Under the pieces are notes generated by a model that was given only the letters and a program-made list of their open reading frames with translations, was not told where the DNA came from and ran no database searches. A stretch of DNA of 64,000 bases, taken from contig NZ_JANTOO010000010.1 of NCBI RefSeq assembly GCF_024753545.1, positions 1-64,000 on the forward strand. Reading direction: 5' to 3'. Numbering within the stretch: position 1 is the first letter of the stretch; each line of letters opens with the position of its first letter. The DNA is from Lysinibacillus pinottii. GTDB taxonomy: Bacteria > Bacillota > Bacilli > Bacillales_A > Planococcaceae. Of this stretch, positions 51,643 through 59,789 are shown piece by piece. The position numbers and the translations under genes were made by a program.

Positions 51643-51673
51643 AAGCTTTCATCTTCGGATGAAGGCTTTTTCT
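51643..51673 (+). terminator. Intrinsic terminator, AAGCTTTCATC family
   Basis: AAGCTTTCATC / GATGAAGGCTT with TTCG loop and TTTTTC. Near twin of 30338-30368. Confidence 0.85.
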
Positions 51674-51808
51674 TTTGCTTTGAAAACTGCATCAAACAGC
51701 CAAAACACTATGAGTTGAGAGGGAGAGTTTGGTGTGGTATTAAAAGAGTAGAAAATTATTAAGGTTTTGTACGTACCTTTTGTTCTATGATGGAGTGGGA
51801 GGGAAAGT

Positions 51809-52630
51809 ATGAAATTAATTAACTTTTTAAAAAAATATCCTTTAACTATTCTAGGGTTTGTACTAGTAATACCACTTCTTATATCTGCATTTATGTATGT
51901 TCCTTTGTTTAAATTTTCAAAAGGAAATGTAGACGGATGGCTAGGTTTTTGGGGTAGTTATCTTGGAGGAACAATTGGGACAATGGGGGTAGTTGCTACA
52001 ACATATTTTATAATAGAAGCGAACAAAGTAGCTACCAAGGATGCAGCTAAATTAAATGATCAAACAGAAAGAGAAAGAATACACACAACCTTTTTACTGA
52101 ATAAGAATGAACTAATTATAGCTATTATAACGGAATTATATGAATTAAATAATACACGTTTTAATTTGCTTCAGAAATATGTTGCCTACTCAAAAAATAT
52201 GAAAACTTTGAAAGATAATAAAAAAGTTTTGGAAAGGAATAAACTCATCGATGACTCTGATATTATTGGAAAAATAGATAAAATTAGGGATTCGTACCAA
52301 CAATATTCAACAAATAGAAGTAATGTACTTGATGAGGAAACAAAGATAAGAGGAAAAATAATTACACTTTCAGCTCAATTAAAAACAGAAAGTATGTATT
52401 TCCCAAATTTAGAACTGGATATTGATGTTTTTAGAAAGGAAATTACCAAATCATTAGATACTCTCTTTGAGGCAATCGAAAAAACAACTGACGATTTAAG
52501 TGAGTTGGATAAAATAAGCGCTTTGATAGAACAAGATAGTGAGGGACGAAAAAACAGTTCAAATATATTAATTAGAAAATGTAGAAGTAACATTGACACA
52601 TTGTTTAATGAATTTTTAATAAGAAAATAG
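51809..52630 (+). CDS. Membrane-anchored coiled-coil protein inserted in the prophage remnant
   Basis: 273 residues: two transmembrane segments (about 11-31 and 45-68) with GWLGFWGSYLGGTIGTMGVV between/in the second, then a long cytoplasmic coiled coil (about 75-270). It lies between the ArpU-like gene and the terminase remnant, where phages carry no such gene, and has its own ribosome site (GGAGGGAAAG) and terminator, the layout of a moron or defence insertion. The GFWGSYLGG head occurs in several uncharacterised membrane proteins near mobile DNA, some annotated as abortive-infection-like. Function not established. Confidence 0.6.
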   Translation: MKLINFLKKYPLTILGFVLVIPLLISAFMYVPLFKFSKGNVDGWLGFWGSYLGGTIGTMGVVATTYFIIEANKVATKDAAKLNDQTERERIHTTFLLNKNELIIAIITELYELNNTRFNLLQKYVAYSKNMKTLKDNKKVLERNKLIDDSDIIGKIDKIRDSYQQYSTNRSNVLDEETKIRGKIITLSAQLKTESMYFPNLELDIDVFRKEITKSLDTLFEAIEKTTDDLSELDKISALIEQDSEGRKNSSNILIRKCRSNIDTLFNEFLIRK

Positions 52631-52635
52631 TAAAA

Positions 52636-52662
52636 AAACTCTGTCTACACAGGGTTTTTTCT
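52636..52662 (+). terminator. Intrinsic terminator
   Basis: AAACTCTGT / ACACAGGGTTT arms and TTTTTC, after the coiled-coil gene. Confidence 0.8.
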
Positions 52663-52701
52663 TTTGAGTAAAATAAGCGATTAGCATAATGGGGTGAGCC
52701 A

Positions 52702-53104
52702 TTGATAGAACCAAAATTAACAGTGACACAACAAGCTTTTGCAGATTATTATATCGAATTAGGAGATGTGGAAGGAGCCGCATTGAAGGCAGCACTCGGT
52801 TTGCTTTTAACTTGAGGAAGAAGGGCTTAAGAAATCCATTATTAAAGCTTATAATGCCGAGCCAAAAACAATTACTTACTACAAACAGCGAGGCTTTAGT
52901 ATGTTTGCTTGTAAGAAGCTCACACGCGTTGAAAATACAAAGAAGATGAAACGTTTCAAGCGAATCATTTGTTCTGATTCATGCGTGAATACAATTAGGG
53001 AGTTGAAGGAACTCACCTTCAAAAAAGATCCTAAAACAGATGAAATTTATGAAGATGAATTTAATATTGATCCACACACATTTTCGGCAATGTCTTACTT
53101 CTAG
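52702..53104 (+). pseudogene. Fused remnants of terminase small and large subunits
   Basis: A TTG start behind GGGGTGAG gives MIEPKLTVTQQAFADYYIELG then DVEGAALKAALG, the N-terminus of a small terminase. After a frame change the sequence passes into KAYNAEPKTITYYKQRGFSM then KRFKRIICSDSCVNTIRELK and IDPHTFSAMSYF, the C-terminus of a large terminase. The ATPase and most of the nuclease are deleted. Confidence 0.82.
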
Positions 53105-53160
53105 ATGATTACGATGTTGCCAGTGTGAAAGGTGTCAATTCAAAATAAGGAGGTGGTAAA

Positions 53161-53938
53161 GTGAACGAATACATTGCTTATATCGACGAGAAATGCGTTA
53201 CTCCTTTATTACTTGATAAGCTCGTTTCAGAAACTAAAGCTGAACGAAATAAAAGGTTATTAAACTACAACCGTTATAAAGCAGAATTATCAGCAGTATC
53301 GATTTTAACACATAAACCAACCGATTATGCTCAAGGTAATGACAATGTGGTCCGTGTTGACGACAAGGTGAACAATACACTTAATAACCCTCTAGATGCT
53401 GAAATAGTAGACACAAAGGTAGGCTACATGCTCGTTAATCCAATTTCATACGTATTAGACAAGCAAGCTCAAAGCCTTGATAAATTATCTGAGGCAATTG
53501 AGCTTTTTAATTTGCGTAATTCTATTGATGATTTGGACAACGAGTCAGGGAAGAAAACAGCTATTTGTGATTATTCAGCACGATAGCTTTACATTGATAC
53601 GGATGGTAATGAAAGGGCAACCGTTATCGACCCATGGGAAACTATTAAAGTGCTATGTAGTGCATGGGCAAAAAAAAGGTATTTGCTCAAAGGATGATTA
53701 CTTGAAAGTTTGGTATGAGTATAAGTGCAACATCCCTATCGACTTGTTATCGGAAGCTCAAGCTTCACAAGCGTTAAAAGGATTAGTGTCAGAGCGTACT
53801 CGCCTTTCTAAGTTATCGATTGTTGATGATGTGGATTATGAACTTGAAGAGATACAGAAGGATGCTCAATTGTATGGAAATGAGCTTGAATCTTTGAACG
53901 AGGATAACGATGATCCGAAAGAAGTTGATGAAACATGA
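53161..53938 (+). pseudogene. SPP1-type portal protein, internally deleted
   Basis: GTG start behind AAGGAGGTGG. MNEYIAYIDEKCVTPLLLDK opens a portal of the SPP1 gp6 family. The frame meets a TAG at 53584-53586, resumes as LYIDTDGNERATVIDPWETI, then shifts to the C-terminal YKCNIPIDLLSEAQASQALK and ends EVDET. About half of the usual 450-500 residues remain. The stop overlaps the next start as ATGA. Confidence 0.82.
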
Positions 53939-54472
53939 ATCAACAGGAGATCAATCGAATCCTTGACGATTTAGAGACCAAAGCTGGCAACCCTTGTTGC
54001 TCGTACTGAAGGGGGTCGAGTTAGATCACAAGTTGATTTAGCTATGGAAGAACAGGCTAGCAAAACAGCGTGGCTAACCAAAGTGTGGATGTCGTCACTT
54101 GATACGAGGGTTCGGAAGTCTCATAGAAAGCTAGATGGACAAAAAGCTGATAAAGATGGCTATTTTCATTACGGTAAGTGGAAATCGAAAGCACCGAGGT
54201 TATGGGATGTTGCATCAATGGATATTCAGTGCCGTTGCCATACGATTTACATGGTTAACGGTAAGTTACCTGAATATCGACGAGGCATAGACTACATGGA
54301 CGATACTTACCAAAAGAAATTGGCTGCTCGTATTGATGCTTATATGTCCGATTTAGGTTTGACATACAAACAAGCTTTTAACAAAGCGTACAAAGAGGTG
54401 AAACCGCCAAGTGTCACAATACCATTCATAAGCTACGAGGAATGGAGAAATCAATTTAGTGGGAAGGGATGA
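53935..54472 (+). pseudogene. Minor head (SPP1 gp7 / Mu F type) protein, deleted
   Basis: ATG at 53935 gives MNQQEINRILDDLETKAG, then the frame breaks. It continues as ARTEGGRVRSQVDLAMEEQA and TRVRKSHRKLDGQKADKDGY to the end at 54472. The D-x-R-x-R-x-x-H-x-x-LDG motif defines phage Mu F-like minor head proteins. A central deletion removes the part between. Confidence 0.82.
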
Positions 54473-54660
54473 ATGTGACTTGCGTAGAGAAAACCTGATT
54501 AAGGTTGTGAAATAAAGTTTTTTATAAAAACCCTCTAATTTTATGATAGATGATTTCGTTTTTGGATAATTATGTTAAAGTTAGGTTGAAGCAGTTTTTG
54601 TTCAAGAAAAACATGATGTTATTTTATAGTTTAGAGAAAATATTGATTAGGAGGAGAAAA

Positions 54661-55059
54661 GTGAAACTAAATAAAATTTTAGGTACTATATTTCTTTTTT
54701 CAGTTTTGATTCTATGCGCTTGTTCAGATGGTGAAAAAAAATATAATATTTTTGGTGAAAGTAATAATTGGATTGTTAAGTATGAAACTGAAGTTACTAA
54801 AGAAAGAGAATTTGGAGAATTTACAATTAAATATATTGGAAAAGAACCTGCACCTGAAGTTTTTGTATATAAAATAAAGAATCCATCAACATCTCTAGAT
54901 GTTGGTATTGGTGAAGAAACTTTTAACAATGAAAATAATGTACATTCATTCAATGTCGAATGTACTGGCTGTGAAGTTTATACAACTGAAAATGATAAGA
55001 TCGAAGCAAAATTAGATTGGAACGGGAAATCAGAAATTATTAAATTGGACAGTAAATGA
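54661..55059 (+). CDS. Small lipoprotein
   Basis: 132 residues from a GTG at 54661, directly behind AGGAGGAG; the longer frame from 54550 has no ribosome site. Signal peptide with lipobox LILCAC (cysteine at about 20), then a beta-rich domain (NIFGESNNWIVKYETEVTKE; ECTGCEVYTTENDKIEAKLD) of about 105 residues. No family recognised. Situated at the right edge of the phage debris. Confidence 0.65.
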   Translation: MKLNKILGTIFLFSVLILCACSDGEKKYNIFGESNNWIVKYETEVTKEREFGEFTIKYIGKEPAPEVFVYKIKNPSTSLDVGIGEETFNNENNVHSFNVECTGCEVYTTENDKIEAKLDWNGKSEIIKLDSK

Positions 55060-55137
55060 AAGATCTGACCAAAAAAGTTAGACATATTTGGTAAATCATT
55101 GCTGTATCCAACATACTCTTCGAGCATAGATGCTCTC

Positions 55138-55445
55138 TTAAGCTGTCTGCCACGTCCAAGTAGCTAGTTTCTTTAAATTCATGGCAGCAAAAGTAAGCAT
55201 CGTCTGCATGGACCATTTTTTTAGACCTCTTAAGGTTGTCCATCGCATACCTTGCTTTTCTTTTGCATCCGCAAAGACGTGCTCAATCGTTTCTTTACGC
55301 TTGTATAATTTTGTTTGATGTCATAGGAATGGCGTAAATGCTCAGCTTCCTCCACATACAGTTCCCCAATATGGCGTTGAATGAGTTTTTGATGATGCTT
55401 ACTTTCTGTACATTGGGAAAGGCTTGGACACTTCGCACAGTTCAA
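55138..55445 (-). pseudogene. IS1182-family transposase C-terminus, frameshifted
   Basis: Minus strand: CAKCPSLSQCTESKHHQKLI and HIGELYVEEAEHLRHSYDIK, then a frame change, then RKETIEHVFADAKEKQGMRW and MLTFAAMNLKKLATWTW to the stop at 55138-55140. The E-H-V-F-A-D-A-K block with its glutamate is the third catalytic part of IS1182 transposases. The first two thirds are absent. Confidence 0.88.
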
Positions 55446-55493
55446 AGGATTCGAGGTTTCTCAAAAATTTACCTATGTAGATGTGGTACTTTA

Positions 55494-55644
55494 TGTAGAA
55501 GTTGATGGGAACGAAGGGCGGCGACTCCCGCGGAAAGCGTCCGCCCGTAGTGGAAATCATCAACGGCTTTACTTTATTTCATTGTAAAAGAAAAAAGACT
55601 GTAAGCAAACTCTCAAATTTTTTGAATTTGTCTACAGTCTGAAA
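55494..55644. repeat. Intergenic repeat element, copy B
   Basis: GTAGAAGTTGATGGGAACGA, GGGCGGCGACTCCCGCGG, AAAGCGTCCGCCCGTAGTGG, CATCAACGGCTTTAC and the closing hairpin GACTGTAAGCAAACTC / GAATTTGTCTACAGTC. Same order and spacing as 27823-27963. Confidence 0.8.
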
Positions 55645-55911
55645 TCACTCTTTCAAGAAAAATAGTGATTTTTTAGATATTTAATATTACACCTGCTCAT
55701 TACTTTTATACTTTTATTTAAAATGATGGTACCCCACTTAAAAGGGTTTATATGAGTTTATATGAATTGTATTTCATCTTATAAAAAATCCATATTTATT
55801 TTAGGTATTCAAGAATAACTTCCATTTATTTTTCAACTCTCTTATTTTCATTGAGCAAAAACCCCACCAAACCAATACTTTTACGCTATAATGTAGGACG
55901 AGGTGAAGAAA

Positions 55912-56337
55912 ATGTTTGTGAGTGAAAAACAGATTGAGATTCGATATGCAGAGACAGACCAAATGGGCGTTGTCTACCATGCCAACTATATAATTTGGAT
56001 GGAGATTGGGCGTACGCAGCTTGTAAGTGATGTGGGCTTTAAGTATGCGGCGTTAGAAGAAGATGGTTATGTATCACCGGTTATGGATTTATCGATTTCC
56101 TATAAGGCTGCGATGCACTACGGACAGGTGGCAACGGTTCGTACTTGGGTAGAAAAGCATGACCGCTTACGAACAACCTATGGCTATGAAATTTTACATG
56201 AGGATGGTACAGTGGCGGCCACTGCACAGTCTGTACATATTTTAGCACGTAAGGATACATTGCGTCCGGTATCTTTAAGTAAGGTGGATCCTGCTTGGGA
56301 TGCAAAATATAAAGAAATTGCCGTTGTGGCAAAATAG
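55912..56337 (+). CDS. Acyl-CoA thioesterase, 4HBT/YbgC family
   Basis: 141 residues from the ATG at 55912 (GAGGTGAAG upstream; a GTG 9 bases earlier is within that site). Hotdog-fold signature EIRYAETDQMGVVYHANYIIW MEIGRT with the catalytic aspartate in D-Q-M-G-V-V-Y-H. Hydrolyses acyl-CoA, substrate undefined. A DUF423 gene follows 12 bases later. Confidence 0.9.
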   Translation: MFVSEKQIEIRYAETDQMGVVYHANYIIWMEIGRTQLVSDVGFKYAALEEDGYVSPVMDLSISYKAAMHYGQVATVRTWVEKHDRLRTTYGYEILHEDGTVAATAQSVHILARKDTLRPVSLSKVDPAWDAKYKEIAVVAK

Positions 56338-56349
56338 GAGAGAGCCTAA

Positions 56350-56724
56350 ATGGAAATGTTTTTAGCGTTCGGTGCGATTTTGGCCTGCCTTGGTGTTATT
56401 TTAGGTGCTTTTGGGGCCCATGCTTTAAAGGATAAGTTTGCATCCCCCCATTATGCAGCTATTTGGGAAACAGCAGTTCAATATCAGATGTACCATGCAT
56501 TAGGGATTATCGGCTTAGGTATTCTTTCAAATGAGACGCTTCTAGGAAGTTCTAGTCTGCTTTCATGGGCGGTATATCTAATGTTTACTGGGATTGTTTT
56601 CTTTTCTGGTAGCCTGTATGTCCTTGCCGTGACAGGTGTGAAAAAACTAGGCGCGATTACGCCCATAGGTGGAATGTTATTTATTATCGCTTGGGTACTT
56701 GTAGCAATTGCGGCATTCTCTTAA
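56350..56724 (+). CDS. DUF423-family membrane protein (YwdK-like)
   Basis: 124 residues, four hydrophobic segments. The family signature GAFGAHALKDKF with YHALGIIGLGIL and FFSGSLYVLAVTGVKKLGAI is clear. AGGAGAGAG precedes the ATG. Same operon as the thioesterase. Function unknown. Confidence 0.88.
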   Translation: MEMFLAFGAILACLGVILGAFGAHALKDKFASPHYAAIWETAVQYQMYHALGIIGLGILSNETLLGSSSLLSWAVYLMFTGIVFFSGSLYVLAVTGVKKLGAITPIGGMLFIIAWVLVAIAAFS

Positions 56725-56726
56725 AA

Positions 56727-56767
56727 GAAAACGAGACAGTTCTCATAGGAGCTGCTCGTTTTTTTAT
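56727..56767 (+). terminator. Intrinsic terminator
   Basis: AAAACGAGACAG / CTGCTCGTTTT arms plus TTTTT. Confidence 0.8.
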
Positions 56768-56870
56768 GTGCGAATAAAGAAAAGTGAAACAATTTGTCTG
56801 ATTATGCGTATTACATATTGTTTATAGATGATAAAATAAGCTAAATATCAATGTGAAGGTGGGAAATCAA

Positions 56871-58202
56871 ATGGGTTTATTAAAAGCGGGAATTGGCGCG
56901 TTATCTGGCGTTTTAGAGGATCAATGGCGTGAATATTTCTATTGTGAGGCATTATCGGCGGATGTGCTTGTGACAAAAGGTGTGAAGCGCACGTCCAAAC
57001 GAGGGTCCAATAAAGGGAATGACAATATAATTAGTAATGGTTCTATTATTGCGATAAACGAAGGGCAGTGTATGATGGTCGTTGAGCAGGGGAAAGTCGT
57101 AGAGTTTTCTTCGGAATCAGGCGAGTATGTTTATGATACGTCAACTGAACCTTCAATCATGTATGGCTCAGACCTGTCTCAGGGGATTATGGAGACCTTT
57201 AAGCAAATTGGCAAACGTTTTACATTTGGAGGAGAACCTGCGAAAGATCAGCGAGTTTACTATTTTAATAAGAAAGAAATAGTGGGGAATAAATACGGAA
57301 CACCTGCACCTGTCCCTTTCCGTGTGATTGATCGCAATATTGGTTTAGATATTGATATTGCTATTCGTTGTCATGGCGAATATTCATATAAAATTATAGA
57401 TCCACTACTATTCTATACAAATGTTTGTGGCAATGTAGAGCGTGAATATACAAGGGCTGCTATTGATAGCCAGTTGAAGTCAGAATTAATGACAGCTCTA
57501 CAACCGGCGTTCGCACAGATTTCTGCTAGCGGCGTTCGCTATAGTGAAATACCTGCCCATACTGCTGCATTAGCAGAGGCTCTTAACAAAGTATTATCGG
57601 AAAAATGGCTTGCAACACGCGGATTAGCTGTTGTGTCTTTTGGTATTAGTACACTAAAAGCATCAGAAGAAGATGAGGCTATGATTAAGCAACTTCAACG
57701 CAGTGCTGTAATGCGTGACCCTGGAATGGCTGCGGCTCATTTAACAGGGGCACAGGCAGAAGCGATGATTGCAGCTGCCAACAATGAGGCGGGTGCAATG
57801 ACAGGATTTATGGGCATGAACATGGCGGCACAAGCAGGTGGCATTAATGCTAGTCAGCTTTATCAAATGAATGAACAAAATAAGCAAGCACAAATGGCTC
57901 AAGCGGATAGGCAAAATCAATCAGCAAAAGAAGATAATTCATGGACATGTACATGTGGTCATGAAAATACTGGGAAGTTCTGTTCGAATTGTGGGACGGC
58001 AAAACCGGTTGAAGAAGGTTGGTCATGTGCATGTGGAGCGGTGAATAAAGGGAAGTTCTGCAGTGAATGTGGGACAAAAAAACCTACAGGAGCGTTATTA
58101 TACGCATGTGATAAATGTGGATGGACACCAGTAGACCCTGCAAATCCACCTAAGTTCTGCCCTGAATGTGGCGATGTGTTTGATGAAAATGACGTGAAGT
58201 AA
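56871..58202 (+). CDS. SPFH-domain protein with C-terminal zinc ribbons (YdjI-like)
   Basis: 443 residues from the ATG at 56871 (AAGGTGGGAA upstream). N-terminal SPFH/virion-core-like domain (DQWREYFYCEALSADVLVTK; SQGIMETFKQIGKRFTFGGE; LDIDIAIRCHGEYSYKIIDP), a helical, alanine-rich linker (AHLTGAQAEAMIAAANNEAG), and three zinc ribbons (CTCGHENTGKFCSNCGTAKP; CACGAVNKGKFCSECGTKKP; CDKCGWTP...FCPECGD). The B. subtilis relative YdjI is encoded beside pspA and ydjG and helps organise membrane-stress proteins; here only the ydjG-like partner follows. Confidence 0.85.
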   Translation: MGLLKAGIGALSGVLEDQWREYFYCEALSADVLVTKGVKRTSKRGSNKGNDNIISNGSIIAINEGQCMMVVEQGKVVEFSSESGEYVYDTSTEPSIMYGSDLSQGIMETFKQIGKRFTFGGEPAKDQRVYYFNKKEIVGNKYGTPAPVPFRVIDRNIGLDIDIAIRCHGEYSYKIIDPLLFYTNVCGNVEREYTRAAIDSQLKSELMTALQPAFAQISASGVRYSEIPAHTAALAEALNKVLSEKWLATRGLAVVSFGISTLKASEEDEAMIKQLQRSAVMRDPGMAAAHLTGAQAEAMIAAANNEAGAMTGFMGMNMAAQAGGINASQLYQMNEQNKQAQMAQADRQNQSAKEDNSWTCTCGHENTGKFCSNCGTAKPVEEGWSCACGAVNKGKFCSECGTKKPTGALLYACDKCGWTPVDPANPPKFCPECGDVFDENDVK

Positions 58203-58216
58203 GGAGAGGATGATTC

Positions 58217-59320
58217 ATGTCAACGCAAGAAGTTGAGAATGTCAAACAAGTAAAGCTTGATTTTGATGCAGAATGTCCATCATGCAGCGCAACAATTGAA
58301 TTTAATCCTGCCACAGGTAAGCTAGCTTGCCCATATTGTGGCTTTGAGACAGAAATTGCAACTCCTGAGCAAGAGGAAGAAAAAGCTGCTCGAGAAATGG
58401 ACTTTTTAACAGCCGAGGAACGTGGCAATTTCAATTGGGGTGTAGAGAAAAAAACAGTCATATGTGAAGCCTGTGCCGCGGAAACGATATACGATGCGTT
58501 GCAAGTGGCCGACAGTTGTCCTTACTGTGGTTCCCATCAGGTCATGGAAGCGAGTGCTGAAAACACACTAGCACCAAATGGTGTATGTGCTTTTGAAGTA
58601 ACGGATAAGCAAGCTGGGGAACATTTTCAAAAGTGGATAAAAGGTAGATGGTTTACACCGAAAGCCGCCAAAAATAGTGCTAGGCCTGATGCCTTTAAAG
58701 GGGTCTATCTTCCATACTGGACGTTTGATACGAAAACAAGCTCCAGATATTCTGCCCGATATGGACGACATCGCACCGTTACAGATAAAGATGGGAAAAC
58801 ACATACGGAAACAGATTGGTATTCCACAAGCGGCTTTTATCAGGAATTTATCGACGATCATTTAATAAGTGCAACTACTCGCTATGATCAGAATATGATG
58901 CGAAAAATCGAGCCTTTTAATCTTTTAAACAATAAGGCTTATAAACCAGAGTATGTATCTGGCTTTTTATCTGAACGATATAGCATCGGCTTACAGGATG
59001 GCTGGAATCAAGCCAAAAGGGATATCCATGATCATCTTCATGCGCAAATCACTTCAAAAATTCGTTGGGAAAATAGCGCGGATGTAGTATCGAATTTACG
59101 TTTTTCGACCAATCATGATGATATTACATACAAATATTTAATGTTACCGATTTGGTTATCCTCTTTCCGTTATAAAGAGAAAATTTATCGCTTTATGGTC
59201 AATGGGCAAACGGGTCGAGTGGGTGGGGATGCTCCTGTATCACCACTTCGTGTAACGATAGTTGTTATCTTATCATTAATGGTAATAGCGATCATTTGGT
59301 ATTTCTTCATGTCTGAATAA
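58217..59320 (+). CDS. Zinc-ribbon membrane protein (YdjG-like)
   Basis: 367 residues. Two N-terminal TFIIB-type zinc ribbons (CPSCSATIEFNPATGKLACP; CEACAAETIYDALQVADSCP YCG), a long soluble region (GVYLPYWTFDTKTSSRYSAR; KIEPFNLLNNKAYKPEYVSG) and one C-terminal transmembrane segment (VTIVVILSLMVIAIIWYFFM). It starts 14 bases after the SPFH gene with AAGGAGAGG, so the two form an operon as ydjG and ydjI do in B. subtilis. Likely binds the SPFH protein at the membrane. Confidence 0.85.
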   Translation: MSTQEVENVKQVKLDFDAECPSCSATIEFNPATGKLACPYCGFETEIATPEQEEEKAAREMDFLTAEERGNFNWGVEKKTVICEACAAETIYDALQVADSCPYCGSHQVMEASAENTLAPNGVCAFEVTDKQAGEHFQKWIKGRWFTPKAAKNSARPDAFKGVYLPYWTFDTKTSSRYSARYGRHRTVTDKDGKTHTETDWYSTSGFYQEFIDDHLISATTRYDQNMMRKIEPFNLLNNKAYKPEYVSGFLSERYSIGLQDGWNQAKRDIHDHLHAQITSKIRWENSADVVSNLRFSTNHDDITYKYLMLPIWLSSFRYKEKIYRFMVNGQTGRVGGDAPVSPLRVTIVVILSLMVIAIIWYFFMSE

Positions 59321-59325
59321 TGACG

Positions 59326-59376
59326 AGCAGTATTCCATCAGGGGCGTAATTGACCATTTGGAATACTGCTTTTTTC
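59326..59376 (+). terminator. Strong intrinsic terminator
   Basis: AGCAGTATTCCA / TGGAATACTGCT arms with a 22-base loop and TTTTTT. Confidence 0.8.
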
Positions 59377-59770
59377 ATAAAATTGTCCATCCGTGCTGGG
59401 TAAATGACTACTTTATGAATTATTATCATCTATTATCCCAACCACTAGTGACACTCGTAGCATAAATTAATATGAATAGGGAAAATGAGCGAACAGCCTT
59501 GAACCAATAACATGTTCATGAGAACAAAAGCATAACATGACAAGATGGCGTAAAAAAATAACCTTTTCTGTTAATAAGTCGTCGGAAATGATGGGAAATT
59601 ATGAGTATGACACCTAAGTTGATCTGAAAATTTCTATTAGATAAGCTATAAATGTTAAGAAGTGAAGTTGCGATTTTACAATAAACAACTTATTATACAG
59701 TCAGAGAGCATTTTTTAAGCTATTTATAGACTATATATTGTTATTTTTGAATAACAAATAAGAGGTTATT
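59377..59770. other. Gene-free stretch before the EAL gene
   Basis: No open frame with a ribosome site. AT-rich; it should contain the promoter of the YkuI-like gene, but no confident boxes were assigned. Confidence 0.4.
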
Positions 59771-59789
59771 CATAATGGAGGTTTCGAAG

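Noticed and set aside
45000..55060. CRISPR array or tRNA genes in the phage region
   Set aside because: No regularly spaced repeats and no cloverleaf with a T-loop sequence were seen.
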